Part shown: in pieces, positions 22,334 to 36,237 of the stretch
How positions within the stretch are numbered: the first letter of the stretch is position 1
How the letters are laid out: each line of letters opens with the position of its first letter
Source: Adiantum capillus-veneris
Taxonomy: Eukaryota; Streptophyta; Polypodiopsida; Polypodiales; Pteridaceae
Assembly (NCBI GenBank): GCA_014529385.2
Contig: CM043944.1
Span: 47,178,268-47,242,267 of the forward strand
Reading direction: 5' to 3'
Length of the DNA stretch: 64,000 nucleotides
Program-made: the position numbers and the translations under genes
The notes under the pieces: generated by a model
Told to the model about the DNA's origin: nothing
What the model saw: only the letters and a program-made list of their open reading frames with translations
The model's database searches: none

Positions 22334-23734
22334 TTATCCACACTTGTCATACAAAGTGAGCTTATACATCCCATGGCACAAAAGGCCAGATGCAACAATT
22401 TCATCACCAAAACTGAGATCATGAATTGTACATCTGTCATCCACAAATTTGACTACAAGTCCAAGTCTAGCAAGTGCGGATACAGACAAGAGATTCTTCT
22501 TGATCCCAGGTACATAAAGTGCATCAACAAGTGTGAAAGAACTCCCATTAGCAGCAGTTTGCACAATCTTTCCAACTCCATGAACTGGATAAGAGGCATT
22601 GTTGGCACAAGTGACTGAATTCCCATGAGTGACAAACTCGAGAGAGGTAAACAATTCACGATGTGAGGTAATATGCTTTGTAGCACCACTGTCGAAATAC
22701 CACACATGTGAATCTGCAGCAACTGACAAGCATGCTTCATGGACAGTAGGATGGTAAGTGCACTCTGCACTAAAAGCCCATTCTGCATTACAATCTCCTT
22801 TTACAGAAGACTCGACAATGGCTGCATTTGTAGTGGAACCACCCTCTTTCTTCTTAGCCTCTTTTGCCTTCAACTTAGGACACTGCTTGATCAAGTGATC
22901 ATTAGCTTTACAATAATGGCAACGCATCTTCTTTTTGCCCTTATCACCAAAATTGCCAGACGAAGTGCTGCCAGCAGAACCATAAGAAGTAGCTGCATTG
23001 CTGTTACCACCCTTTCTTTGAGAAGCAATAAAAGCCTGTTCAACTGCACGCTGCCTAGTCCTGTTTTTTCTGGAAAGTGACTCTTGCAATAGCAATGTGC
23101 ATAATGCATCAAACTTGACAACTTCAGGATTTCCTTGGGTCATAAGTCTCCAAGTACTAGCAAAAGTCTGGTAAGAATCTGGTAAGGCATCAAGAACAGT
23201 CTACACAAGGGAACTGTCTGAAATGACTTCACCTGCAGAAATAAGTTGCTCATTGATATCCTTGACACTAGCAAGGAAAGTGTCCATATCATCTTCCTCA
23301 TGCATAATCTTCGACTCCAGCTCTTTACGCAGCAAAGTAATTTTAGACTCATTGCGACTTGCATAAAGACCTGTCAAAATATCCCAAGCCTGTTTTGCAG
23401 ATTTTGCTGAACGGATGTAAGGAACAATGGTGCGCTTCACAGACAACACAATCAATGCATGAGCGTGCGCATTCTTAACATCCCAACGAGCTTGTTCTGC
23501 CGTAGGAAAAACAACTGTAACAACAGCAATCCTTGCAGCAAGACCTGCAACATCCTCAACATCGTCTACATCCTCATAACCAAGACGTACATCAATGCCC
23601 TGCACAATGTTCCAGACGCCCTTTGACAGAAGAACATGTTGCATCATATAAGCCCACATAGGGTAATTGTCCCCATCCAACCTGTCCTCAGCAGCAAACA
23701 TCTTGAACACATCTGTGTTGTTGTTGTCAGCCAT
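22334..23734 (-). pseudogene. Copia-2 gag, zinc knuckle and protease
   Basis: Starts at ATG 23734 (MADNNNTDVFKMFAAEDRLD). The copia gag core has WDILTGLYASRNESKITLLR and EEDDMDTFLASVKDIN. TAG at 23201-23203 interrupts it where the sense codon would be Gln. After this come the CCHC knuckle CHYCKANDHLIKQC and the protease active site WYFDSGATKHITSHRELF, which is canonical Asp-Ser-Gly. The frame ends at a TAA (22334) where Copia-1 has Gln. A short 5' region with an in-frame extension to 24013 is leader. Confidence 0.9.
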
Positions 23735-24095
23735 GGTAAATGCTGCACCTGATGTGAAAACTGCCTGAAAATAGGAGAAACGAACGGGAACAACACATGC
23801 TATATAGCACAAACCGTAGAAGATTGTAAGGCACCTGTTATACAAAAAACGGCACTGAAAAAAATTCTGCACAAAATGACGAAATTGCCTGTGCAGACTT
23901 GCCTGTAGTGGAAACGGAGGTCGAAATGAGCCCAAATCGAAAATCTGAGCAAACCAAGCTCGACGAGCTTGCCCGAAGTATTTGTTGACTTGCGAACGCT
24001 TGCCAAAGCTCATTGAAATCGGAGAAAGTAAGCAGGCGTGTACTGGAGTAGCTGGCGACTAAGCCCGGGAGGACGCAACCTGATCTGATACCAAT

Positions 24096-24226
24096 TGTTG
24101 GAATTAGGGTTGCAGAGAAACACACATAGCTTGGAGAAGACGAAGGAAGCTCAAGGTACACAATAGAGAGTGTATAACTTCCTGTGCAATGGAAAGATAG
24201 GTAGCCCTAGAGTGATGGGAGTGTTT
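24096..24226 (-). repeat. Copia-2 5' LTR, U3-truncated
   Basis: Only the R/U5-side 131 bp of the 227-bp LTR remains. Similarity to 20667-20893 stops at GATGGGAGTG. The minus-strand PBS TGGTATCAGATC (24083-24094) has one mismatch to the initiator-Met consensus. Confidence 0.88.
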
Positions 24227-24640
24227 AGCCCGCCATCTTCGTGGAGCCATCTCCGCCGAGGTGGCAGGAGACTCATTTCTTTCTCGTTCCTTCGGTGGAA
24301 GCTCTTGAATTCTCCTTTGAGAAGGAGATGCGTCATCAAGGAGCAAATTTTTGAGCCCTTAATATGGATACTCTTCTTGTTCCCGAATCGGAGAGAGGCC
24401 TCTTTTGGAAGTCTCGCAAGGAGGCTTCCGAGGTGCTCTCTCGTCATGGTGGGGAGCTTGGAGAATCCCATGAGCATGAAGCTGCCGTTGCACTTCACTT
24501 TGGAGGCATGGATTGCCCATGGCTTGTTGAAGCCTAGAAACAAGATAGTTAACAAGCATAGGGCCATCATTAGTAGCCTGCTCATTAGCAAAATCAAAGT
24601 TATCAACATTGATTTCACTCTCTTTACTATTGTCAGTCAT
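24227..24640 (-). pseudogene. Gypsy B gag N-terminus
   Basis: From ATG 24640: MTDNSKESEINVDNFDFANE, then NYLVSRLQQAMGNPCLQSEV and SKRGLSPIREQEEYPY, about 90% like copy A. A stop near 24359 and later frameshifts follow, and the remainder was removed at the Copia-2 junction. Confidence 0.88.
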
Positions 24641-25035
24641 TCTAACAACTTTTAGCTGTAAACTTTTTAGGTTTACTTTGGCACTTCAAGCCCTAGTTGC
24701 TACTCCTCTTTACCCCTTTAGAAAAAGCACTCAAGCTATTGTACCCGTGGCTCAAATACCATTAATTGCAAGGAATAGAAGAGAGGGTCGTTCAACACCA
24801 AAACAACACCAGCTCCTGTCAAGCTTCTAATAGCTCAATAGTGGTTAAGCCATAGGCAAGCCCCGTAGGACTCCACGATGATGCCCCATTAACTGCACAA
24901 AGGCAAGCGCATTGCAAAGCTGAAAAATCCCTATTCTACTTACTCACATGCAATTAATAATACCAACCATTTATGACTAGCTTGAGGACCTCCCTTTTTG
25001 AGCAAGAAAAGAGAAACCTTGTGCTCTGATACCAA
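24641..25035 (-). other. Gypsy B leader and primer-binding site
   Basis: Non-coding leader. The PBS at 25023-25034 reads TGGTATCAGAGC on the minus strand, a perfect 12-base match to the plant initiator-Met PBS, placed 1 bp from the LTR. Confidence 0.9.
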
Positions 25036-26720
<1,685 letters not shown>

Positions 26721-27428
26721 CTCTGGCAGAATGAGTAGGTAACAAGTCAAATTAGAAACAAATACAAAGGAATAACTTTCAACTTTAAATGAATTTATCA
26801 ATATCAATAAAGTAATGGAAATGATAAATATGTATTTATTACTTGGTCACTACAATGGTCATTCTAATATTAGAAACAAGTACAAAGGAATAACGTTAAC
26901 TTTAAATGAATTCATCAATATCAATAGTGTAATGGAAATAATAAATATGTATTTATTACAAGTGATAGGTGGCAAATTGGAACTTATCTATGGAATATGC
27001 AAAAGGATACCAAGTTTATTGATGTTGTATTATTAAAGAGCTCTTTATGAGTTATGGCCACTTTATGTTCGGGAAGACATTTTGTGATCATTTTGAGCAT
27101 TCAAGAAACCTATAAGTAAATACGGGCAAGAGAAAAATGCCCACTCTTTCACGAGAGGGGACATTGTACCCAGTGCTCTATGTCCTTCTTCTCTTCTCAC
27201 ATCTCCTCTCTCTGTGTCTATGTAGCTCTCCACTCTATGAGGTGTACTTGTACGTACTCTCTTGCTCTATCTCGCCATCTATCTATGTCTTATCAATCTT
27301 GCTCTAGATCATGTGTGTTTATGCATTGTTATGTATGCATATTTGTTGATTGATTGATTGTAGCATGCTTTTTTATGTATTTTGCAGGCTCACCTTACTC
27401 CTATCTATAGCGGGGATATCAAAGCATG
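26721..27428. repeat. Tandem LTR-like repeats, first part
   Basis: About 26751-26842 is repeated at about 26869-26962 (TACAAAGGAATAAC ... AATATGTATTTATTAC). The second repeat continues into a roughly 475-bp unit (about 26938-27412) that recurs at 27429-27905. Confidence 0.8.
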
Positions 27429-27905
27429 TAATAAAAATGATAAATATGTATTTATTACTGGTGGTACGTGGCAGATTGGGACTAATCCATGGAATATGAA
27501 AAATAAAACTAAGTTTATTGAAATTATATTATTAAAGAGCTCTTTATGAGCTATGGTCACTTTATGTTCGGGCGGATGGTTTGTAATCATTTTGAGCATT
27601 CAAAAAATCTATAAATAAATACATGCAAGAGGAAAATGCTCACTCTTGCATAGGGGGAGATTTCACCCAATGCTCTATGTCCTTCTTCTCTTCTCACCTC
27701 TCCTTTCTCCCTGTCTTTGTAGCACTTCGCTCTAGGAGGTGCACTTGCACACACTCTCTTGCTCTATCTCGCCGTCTATCCCTCTCCTAACAATCTTGCT
27801 CTAGATAATGTGAGCTTATGCATTGCCAACCATGCAAATCAGTTGATTGATTAATTGTAGCATGTTGTTTTATGTATTTTGTAGGCATGCCTCACTCCTA
27901 TCTAT
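27429..27905 (+). repeat. LTR-like unit with adjacent PBS-like site
   Basis: Second copy of the unit that starts near 26938. Shared blocks include AAAGAGCTCTTTATGAG, TTTGAGCATTCAA and TCTCTTGCTCTATCTCGCC. It ends in TATCTATTGCA and is followed at 27908 by TGGTATCAAAGAGC, close to an initiator-Met PBS. This suggests two LTRs in tandem, or an LTR plus an LTR-element start, from an unrecognised retroelement. Confidence 0.6.
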
Positions 27906-29455
27906 TGCAATGGTATCAAAGAGCAGATCATTGTCCCTGGGAAGATATGGACCGTAGAAACAGATATTGTGACAAGCCTAGAGCTAAGTACCTTTTAATT
28001 ACTCCTTTTTGTTAACAATTATCCTCATGTGTGTATTAAGTAACCTTGTATGAATTCGTAAAATTTATAGATTTTTTAGTTTAATGATGATCCTAAACAT
28101 GTACATCTAACATATCATTTATAATTTGAGCAGGATAATTTTCCACAATACCACTGGATACACAGATTTATGTTATATGATTTGCTTCTCATTTTGACCA
28201 CAAGATATTTCTTTGTCAGTGTATTCTATTAATATATATCTAATGACAACATTTGAATTTTCTTTGATGAGTTAATCCTCTATATAGTTCCAAATGCCAT
28301 ATATCATGCACCATCTGAGTGTTCATTCTATTTATTCCATTATCTTAAAATCTCCATATTATGCAACACCTCTTACAACATCTTCTTATACGAAAGCTTC
28401 CAATTTGATATACTCATTTGATATATGCTCACTTTATTTACTTTCTTGTAAGTTACTCTCTTTGCAAATATAGCTAAGGGCCACTCCTAAGCAATTTTGT
28501 AATTATAAAAGGGAGAATATCGTTGGAAATTTCTAGAAGGTAGGGCTCTTTTACTTACTAGCATTGTCTTATGAGCTGTGAAATCAACCATCTCTAACAT
28601 CATGACTTGTATTTATACTAAGTGGAATTACTACTGAGATGATTAATCATTAAGATATAAAGCTACTCACATGAGCTTAGGTGATTTGAAATGATCGACA
28701 ATACTTTGTACAAAATTCAATATTCCAACCTACACCAATTTGGTGTCAGGATGGTAGTAAATGTTTTTTTATTTATGATTGCCTAGTCCATTGATCATGT
28801 GCACATAGATTTGTCAATTTAAGAAGTATGTAGATGCTCATCCTGGTGTAGATCTCTCCAATTAAGAAACACCACGTATCCATACAAATCCACCAATTTA
28901 GGCAGAACACCAACAAACAACACATTCATCAATTTAAACAATATCAATGTAGACTCACTAGTTTAGGCAGCAAAAGTATAGATTTACCGATTTAGACATC
29001 ACATCTGATTGGTGTTGATTCGTCGATTTAGGCAGCATCGAATATAAAATCATGCTACAATGGTTGGCCACACGATTGCTCCTAGTATAATTTTGTTAAC
29101 ACGGGTATATAATGGAAGAGATTTGGGTTTGGGTTTATATTTGGATTTTGTTTATGATCATATAATGTTGACAATGTACATTGAATTAAATTTGGAATGA
29201 ATGGGAATTAATTATTGAACGATGATTGTGATCAATCATATTTTAATGACATATATTGCTTATTCTTGTGATATGGGACACTGCAATATGTAGTATGTGG
29301 ATGATGGCAAACATAAGAAAATTTGTTTGTTTATGAGTTTTTATTTTTGTACATTATATTTTTGAGACATAATTTTAACCATTGTTTTTGACAAGTATAA
29401 TTTATAGATTCTTAACATAGAAACTGAGGATAGTTTCTTTCCTAACAAGGATGTA
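27906..29455. other. AT-rich non-coding region
   Basis: May be the leader of the LTR-like unit before it. No coding sequence recognised. About 28855-29040 contains degenerate repeats of the type GATTTAGGCAGCA separated by about 30-45 bp. Confidence 0.5.
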
Positions 29456-29810
29456 TGTCATAATAACTAATATCTGATTCTCCTGAATGATTTTCTCATG
29501 TTAAATTGATCATTTAATATGGGGAAGTACCAGGAGAGAAAAAGCTAGAATATTGGTTAAGCTGGCAAACCGGTCACAGTAGGGATCCAAAGCGGGGGCC
29601 ATCTACAAAAGAGCAATGTGCAACAATGGGCTTCAAAGACCCTAAGGTTCAGCCCATTAAGACTTCAAAAATGCCAAGGTTCCAAAATTCAAAGGTTATG
29701 TCCAATGGTCCAACCCTAGGGAAAATTGGATGCTTTGAGTGCACACAAAAGTCTTTGCAAGCTCCTACATAGGAGGGGGCAAGCCCTTTTAGTAGGGGAT
29801 GAGAGAGAAA

Positions 29811-29853
<43 letters not shown>

Positions 29854-30072
29854 ATGCAAGCCCCTTTACACAAAGGGCATAATGGACACATGTCAACTCC
29901 CTAGGCCAATTGCCCACAAGGTGCACTCAAATCCTATTGGATGGCCATAGAGGTGGACCAATGAGAATTAGGCTAGAGTAAATCTAGTTTAATTCATTTA
30001 AAACACTTGATAAAAGAACCAATAAGAATTAAGCTCTCTAGAAGACTATTGGACAATCTCCCAAGGGGTCCA
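29456..30072 (+). repeat. Gypsy C 5' LTR, left part
   Basis: TGTCATAATAACTAATATCTG onward is the inverted counterpart of copy B 26105-26720. It includes a (CA)n at about 29813-29850 at the same LTR position as the long (GT)n of copy B. It ends in TCCA (30069-30072), the target duplication of the inserted transposon. Confidence 0.92.
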
Positions 30073-30096
30073 GGGTGAAAGCATGTATAGGTGGCC
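30073..30096 (+). repeat. Left terminal inverted repeat of the 12.3-kb transposon
   Basis: GGGTGAAAGCATGTATAGG followed by TGGCC. It pairs with 42360-42384. Confidence 0.92.
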
Positions 30097-30388
30097 TGTA
30101 AAGTAATGTCAAGGACATTGCTTTTTTGCGCTTAAAAGTGGGTGTTTTAAAAGTGCTTCAAATCTCAAAAAGAATATCACTCTCCTAAGGTACGTCAATT
30201 AAGTCTCCTAACGTAACGTACCACAATTAATGAGACTAAATGTAATTTACTGCTGAACGATGGGCCGCTTCTTTCCCGCTTCAACCTGTCTGAGCTTTCT
30301 TTGTCTCTGAGATCTCTCTTGGAGCTCTATCTAGCTCCTCTTTATCTCTCTCTCACAGAGCTCTTGCTAAGCTTTCTGTATCGCTCAG

Positions 30389-30467
30389 CCCCCCCCCCCC
30401 CCCCCCCCCCCCCCCCTCTCTCTCTTTCTCTCTCTAAGCATGGCTCCTCTTGTGTCTGAGCTCGCGC

Positions 30468-30526
<59 letters not shown>
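30389..30526 (+). promoter_or_regulatory. Poly-C and CT-rich tract at the 5' side of the transposase gene
   Basis: A 28-bp poly-C (30389-30416) is followed by CT runs, including (CT)n at about 30472-30526. The position 200-340 bp before the first coding ATG suggests the promoter or 5' UTR. A likely 5'-UTR intron follows (donor GAG|GTATGT near 30594, acceptor TTGTAG near 30701). Confidence 0.55.
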
Positions 30527-30527
<1 letters not shown>

Positions 30528-30728
30528 GCACTCTTTCTCTCTCTCTCACGAACTCTATCTCTATAGGTTCCTCTTCTACTTGATGATTCTTGAGGTATGT
30601 AAACACTTATTATGCTTTGTTAGTATCTTGCTAATTAGTGCAAGAAGTGCCGTGTATTAATTAAATAGCGTGTAGTTATGATTTGTATTGTATTTCTTGT
30701 AGAGCAATCCTTTGAAAGTACTGCAACA

Positions 30729-33700
30729 ATGGAGCACAGTGAATAACTGTCTATCAACTCATCGTCATTGAGTAGAGAAGCTCAACTTCAGCGCATAAAA
30801 TTAATGAGGGAATATTGGGCTGCTCAGAAACGAAAGCAACGTCAGGCAACGGTCAACTTTGTGACGGAAAGAAATACAGGGGAGATGGATGAAAGAAAGA
30901 AATGAAGGATATGTCAATCTATGGTACAACACTTTGATACCTTAACCGTGGGAATGGATGCAAGTGGTAGGAAGGAAATCTTTGATGAACTTCTTCAACA
31001 TCCTTGCTTCCTTACTATGTAGAGTAAATCCAAAGAGTTGGAAGCAATTATGCTGAGAAACATCCGCAACACTTTGAATCATGTGAAGGTCCCAAGATCT
31101 TCAGACGAGTTTTTTGTGAAGAAATCAGCAATGATGATGTTGGTGAATGGTGGAAGCAAGGAGCAAAACACTGACATGAGCATACCGCAAGCTGCCAAGC
31201 TTATGGGGATCCACAAAAGAAACTTATATTCAGCCAAACATCACTTAATAGTGTCAAGTGAATCCGATGGTTCGTTCCCTGCATCTGCGTGTCATAGAGA
31301 TGATGCACGGAGAACTCACATCACTCAAACTGCTAAAGACATAGTCTTTCAATTTTGGACAGATGAGACAAGGGTGTCCCCCAACAAGAAAGATGTTTGC
31401 AGTAAGAGACTAGCTAGATGTTCATATGTAAAGCATCCAATCCACCTTCTTGAGGAGCCTCAAGTAATTGATATATTTTTTTAGCACTTTTTATTGGTGC
31501 TACAACTCATATTCCTGCTACAACATTATGTTTCTATACCACTTTTTATTGGTGCTACAACTCATTACTGCCATAACATTATGTTTCTATACTTATTTTT
31601 ATTAGTGCTACAGCTTGTTTTGGTGTTTTGCACCACTTTCTAGTGGTGCTGCAACATTAAAAAGTGGTGAAACATTACTATACTGGTCTCTAATTGAATC
31701 TAAACCACTTCTAAAATTTGATCAATAGTTCTAAATGTTTTTGAAGCACTTTTACTTGTGTTTCCACACCACTTTTTAGTGTCTTTGAACCAGTTTTTAA
31801 TGTTTTGCAGCAGGTTTTGATGTTTAAGAAACAGTTTTTACTAGAAATGCACCAACGCTTCAACGTAAACCCTACAAAGTGGTGTTCACCCACTAAAAAG
31901 TCTTGTTTACCCAATGCTAACAGACATGTTTTACAAACTCGTAGGGGTGTTACAGGTGCAAACGTTTTTAGTGGTGCAGCTCACTTTTTCCAAGTGATGT
32001 AGCAGCTTTTAGTCATGGTGCAACAGTTATAGTAGTGCCATAGACTTTTTATTGCTGCTGCACGAATGGTGTCCACCACCTTATGATGGTAACCAAAACC
32101 ATATTAGTGGAGTTTGAACACATTTTGTTAGTAAACACTTACAAGTGTTGTCACACCACAATGAAGAGGTGGACACAACACTAACAAGTATAAAAACCAC
32201 TTTCACGTGGTGTCTGACCGCATTCAAGTGGTGAGAAGCCACTTTCATGTGCTAAGTCACTACATCAGTCCATCACTCCATGCAAGTGGTGAGGCACCAC
32301 TCCCAAGTGGTGTGAGACCACTTTCAAGTAGTAACTAAAACCTTATCACTGCAATCAAGCGGAAAGTTCCCGCTTTCAAGTGGTTAGACACCGCATTCAA
32401 GTGACAAGAAAACGCGTTAAAGTGGTGACTGCCCACTTTGAACTAGTTTCTCACCACTCTCAAGTGGTCATCAAGTGGTGAGACACCACTTTCATGTGCA
32501 AAGTACTACGTTAGTCATCACTCCATGCAAGTGGTGAGACACCACTCCCAAGTGGCCGAACACCGCATTCCAATGACTTGAATCCGCGTTCAAGTGGTGA
32601 CTGCCCACTTTGAACTAGTTTCTCACCATTCTCAAGTGGTCATCAAGTGGTGAGATACCACTTTCAAGTGATAGCTTAAACCTGGTCACTGTAATCAAGC
32701 GGCAAGCTCCCGCTTTCAAGTGGCCAGACACCGCATTCAAGTGACCAGAATCAGCGTTCAAGTGGTGAGTGCCCACTTTGAAGTAGTTGCTCACTAATTT
32801 CAAGTGGTCATCAAGTGGTGAGACACCACTTTCATGTGCTAAGTCACTACATCAGTCATCACTCCATGCAAGTGATGAGGCACCACTCCCAAGTGGCAAA
32901 ACACCACTTTCAAGTGGTATCTAAAACCTTGTCACTGCAATCAAGCGGCAAGTTCCCACTTTCAAGTGGCCAGAAACCGCATTCAAGTGACCAAAATCCG
33001 CATTCAAGTGGTTACTGCCCACTTTGAAGTAGTTGCTCACCACTCTCAAGTGGTCATGAAGCACTTTTCACAAGAGCTCCTCCACTTCCAAGTTGTGTTG
33101 GACCACTATCTAGTTCTGATGCCGGTATGTCGCCTAGTATTTTGTCCCTCCCAGCTACTTTTTAAGTGCTAGATTTTAATTGGTGACTGGCCACTTTGAA
33201 CTAGTCGCTCACCACTCTAAAGTGGTCATCAAACACTTTTCACAAGAGCTCCTCCACTTTCAAGTTGTGTTGGACTACTATCTAGTGCTAATGCTGGTCT
33301 GTCGCCTAGTATTTTGTCCCTCCCAGCTACTTTTTAAGTGCTAGTTCTGAACTTCCCCAGAACTTTCATGTCCTTACTCACCACTTTTTAATCGTTGCCC
33401 ACCATATTCAAGCAGTGCACACCATTTTTTATTGGCAGTTCATCATCGTCAAAGTGGTTTGAATTCACTTTTAAGTCGTGCCAAACCACTTTTTAGTTAC
33501 GCTGAATGCGGTTTCTCACCACTATTAAGTTGTCCTCACACAACCTCTTAATATTTTACCTTTTTGTATGGTTACTAGTTTCTACACTAATTTGTATTTG
33601 TGGTGCATTATTTTCACAGGTAAAACAATACTATTGAATGTATCATTACTAGTTTTTAGTGGTGCACACCAGTTTTTAGTGATATAGAATCACTTTTTAA

Positions 33701-35654
33701 TGTTTTGAAACAATTTAACCAGTTTTGAATGCTAAGTTTATTTCTTACATTTGTATACATGTATATTGCAGGTGGAGATTTATGTAAGATTCAAGACAAA
33801 GTATGCAGATATTCAGATTTCGCAACGTTGCTTCGAGTCTATGAAACCGTTCTTTGTCCGAAAATTGAGGGATCGCTACACCTGCTGTTGTATTGTGCAT
33901 GTACAAATGATTTTCCTTAAAGAGACAGTAAATCACATGCGGACTCAAAGTTTTGATCTTCATGGTTCTTGATGCATGTGCAGCTGCCCTATATGCCTTC
34001 ATCATGATGAAGTTGTCAACCATGGATGTCTTGCATACAAAAATGTAAGTATGAGCACCACTTCACTGTTGGAGTCTATACTCTGCCCTATACTTGCAGA
34101 ACATAGTTTCCATAGCTACCAATGCTTAATGGGAACATGCAATGCATGCGGTGTAGGTAATATTCAGATCTGTCCAAGAGAAGAAGTTGAGCAGAGTAAG
34201 CAAGTATCTCTGAAGTTTTTTGTAAATATAGTGGGTGCCACTGGATTAAACAATGAAGCTAGAAAGAGCACTGTGAAAGACATTTTCCACAAGAAAATGC
34301 TGCCTAGAGAACTTTTGCGAGTGTACCAAGACCACTTGAAGAAGTATGTCACTCACAATTTTATATTTAGGTGGCAAGCACAACATTTCAAGGACTGCAT
34401 TTCTTTGTTTCCAGATGATGTGGTTGTCTCCGTCATTGACTTTGCAGAGAACTACTCCTTCAAGGAGCAAAATGAGATCCAGTCAATGCATTGGTACACT
34501 AAGCAGGTCACTATCTTTGTCCTGATTACTTATTTCCGCATCGCATCAGGTGCAATAAAGAAGACCATGCACTTTTTTGTCTCAGATGATAAACAACATG
34601 ACACCTTATTTGTGCAGCATGCTTTTCTCTTACATGCTCAATGGTTGAGAGATCAAGGGCTAAGCTTTAAAAAACATTGGGTTTGGTCAGATGGCGCAGC
34701 TTCACAATTTAAAGCAAAGCGACCGTTTTACTTTGTTGCTAGATATTGGAGCCTTACTGGCATGGAAATGAATTGGAATTTTTTTGCTTAGGACATGGAA
34801 AGAGGGAACATGATGGGGCTGGGGCTGTCATTAAAAGGGCTCTAACTCATGAGCAATTGAAGCAAAATAGCGTGCGGTTGACTTGTGCAGTTGAAGTTGT
34901 CTCTTTTTTGAGAATGCATCTCAGTACTGGAGCAACTACTATGTATGACAAGCAAAAGAGGGAGGTCAGTAGGGTGTTCTGGGAGGTCAAGCTAGGCGAT
35001 GTTCAGCGATCCCATCAATGGGACTGCAAACCATTGAAGGGCTCAAGAGCAATGCACTGTGTGAATGGGTATTCTGAGAACAACACTTGTGCATTGCGAT
35101 CAAAACGGTTGTCATGCTTTTGTTTTCCTTGCAGGCTTGGCCATTGGAGAAAGTGTATGAATAGATCACATGTGGAGACGTGGCAATATCACACTTTGGA
35201 GCCACTTGCTAATGATTCCCACTCATACGGAGACTCAGACGATGAGGAGTTCCATGGTGCCACTTATGCAGGTCATTATGACTCCTTAAGTGATGCTCTC
35301 ACACCTGGAGACAATTTTGTTGTCACTTCTGAAGAGAATAATGAGGAGGCTGTTGACTTCTACATTTTGGAGTGTGTAGTAGCTAAGGGCCTAACAACTA
35401 ACAAGCAAATTGATGCATGGGGCAACAAGATAGAGAAGCATACTTATATGGTCACGGGCCATTGGTATAAATCCCTACAAGCAAACTTGTATGAGCTGTG
35501 GGATAACAAGCCAGTAGTTTTCATATATTCCCACTTGATAAGGGCAATAAAGTTCTCTATGGAGCCTGTAGTGTTCGATGGCATAGGAGAAGTGTTCGAA
35601 CTTTCCAATGAAAACCATGAGGCAATATACAATAGCATGCCCTTTGAATTGTAA
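30729..35654 (+). pseudogene. Transposase-like gene with a 2.3-kb intron
   Basis: The main frame runs from ATG 30729 to a GT donor at 31464 (exon end LLEEPQ), then from an AG acceptor at 33771 (VEIYVRFKTKYADIQ) to 35654. Exon 1 has SIPQAAKLMGIHKRNLYSAK, possibly helix-turn-helix, and DETRVSPNKKDVCSKR. Exon 2 has a Cys cluster (CMCSCPIC), an acidic motif DFAENYSFKEQNEIQS (Asp at 34438), WSDGAASQFKAKRPF (Asp at 34690), GHGKREHDGAGAVIKR and a second Cys cluster (SCFCFPCRLGHWRKC). From memory, uncharacterised proteins with the same motif order occur in plants and animals. Breaks: TAA 30744, TGA 30903, TAG 31020, TGA 33970 and a 1-bp loss in a T run near 34781. Calling it transposase is inference from the TIR context and spaced acidic motifs. 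Confidence 0.72.
31464..33771 (+). repeat. Palindrome-rich intron of the transposase-like gene
   Basis: A 2,308-bp intron with canonical GT/AG borders that keep phase. It is filled with short palindromes such as CCACTTTCAAGTGG and CCACTTTTTAGTGG. From about 32210 to 33060 these form longer repeating units of about 250-340 bp (recurrent block CACTCCATGCAAGTG near 32276, 32520, 32862). A block of about 110 bp (CACTTTTCACAAGAGCTCC) is present at about 33062 and 33234. Confidence 0.85.
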
Positions 35655-36237
35655 ATCAAATCTGATTTTATATCATCTAGTGAAAGATTGAACAAGATGT
35701 AATTGGTGTAAACGTACGATGGAATTGACATGTTGGTTTTTGAGAATGCTTCACCACTCCCCCCCCCCCAAACATCACCACTAAAAAGTGTTGCAGTTTC
35801 AGAAAAACTCAATAAAAATTTACCACTTTTTAGTGGTACTAAAGTGGTTTAGCCCCACTAAAAAGTGTTGCAGCTTCAGAAAAACTCAATAAAAATTTAC
35901 CACTTTTTAGTGGTACTAAAGTGGTTTAGCACCACTAAAAAGTGGTTAAGAATGCTTCACCACTCCCCCCAAAAATCACCATTAAATGGTGTTGCAGTTC
36001 CAGAAAAACTGTTGCAATAACATAATAAAAATTTAACCACGTTTTAGGGGTTTAGCACCACTAAAAAGTGGTTCTGAGACATTCAGGAGTGTAGAGACAT
36101 GTATAGTGCAGAGACAATAAAGTGCAAGAACTTCTGTATATTACAAAAAGTATATTACAACAATTATCGAGAAACGTCTACATATCCACCAAGAATGTAC
36201 AATATATAACGTTTCTGGGACTTCCGGATGTACAATC
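35655..36237. repeat. Palindrome cluster between convergent genes
   Basis: Two tandem 77-bp units near 35778-35931 hold ACCACTTTTTAGTGGTAC and CCACTAAAAAGTG. Further CCACTAAAAAGTGG copies occur near 35935 and 36059. The cluster lies between the 3' ends of the transposase-like (+) and phosphatase-like (-) genes and could serve as shared terminator sequence. A 10-bp poly-C lies at 35760-35769. Confidence 0.8.

Larger units (their letters stand above)
20667..24226 (-). mobile_element. Copia-2: Ty1/copia element lacking reverse transcriptase
   Basis: Same family as Copia-1. The 3' LTR is 20667-20893, with the polypurine tract next to it (20894-20903, read as AGGGGGGATT on the minus strand). The PBS (TGGTATCAGATC, 24083-24094) and truncated 5' LTR (24096-24226) are at the right end. 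It is inserted in gypsy B gag. The whole RT region is missing: near 21295 the integrase linker (NEANVQPMG-type) is joined to RNase H. The right junction lost the U3 end of the 5' LTR together with about 0.8 kb of gypsy gag. Confidence 0.9.

Noticed and set aside
30385-30606. Arg/Glu-repeat and poly-Gly frame on the minus strand
   Set aside because: Product of the CT and poly-C tracts before the transposase-like gene.
32200-33060. Regularly recurring short repeats, considered as a CRISPR array
   Set aside because: The units are degenerate palindromes with irregular spacing inside a spliced plant intron, and no cas genes are present.
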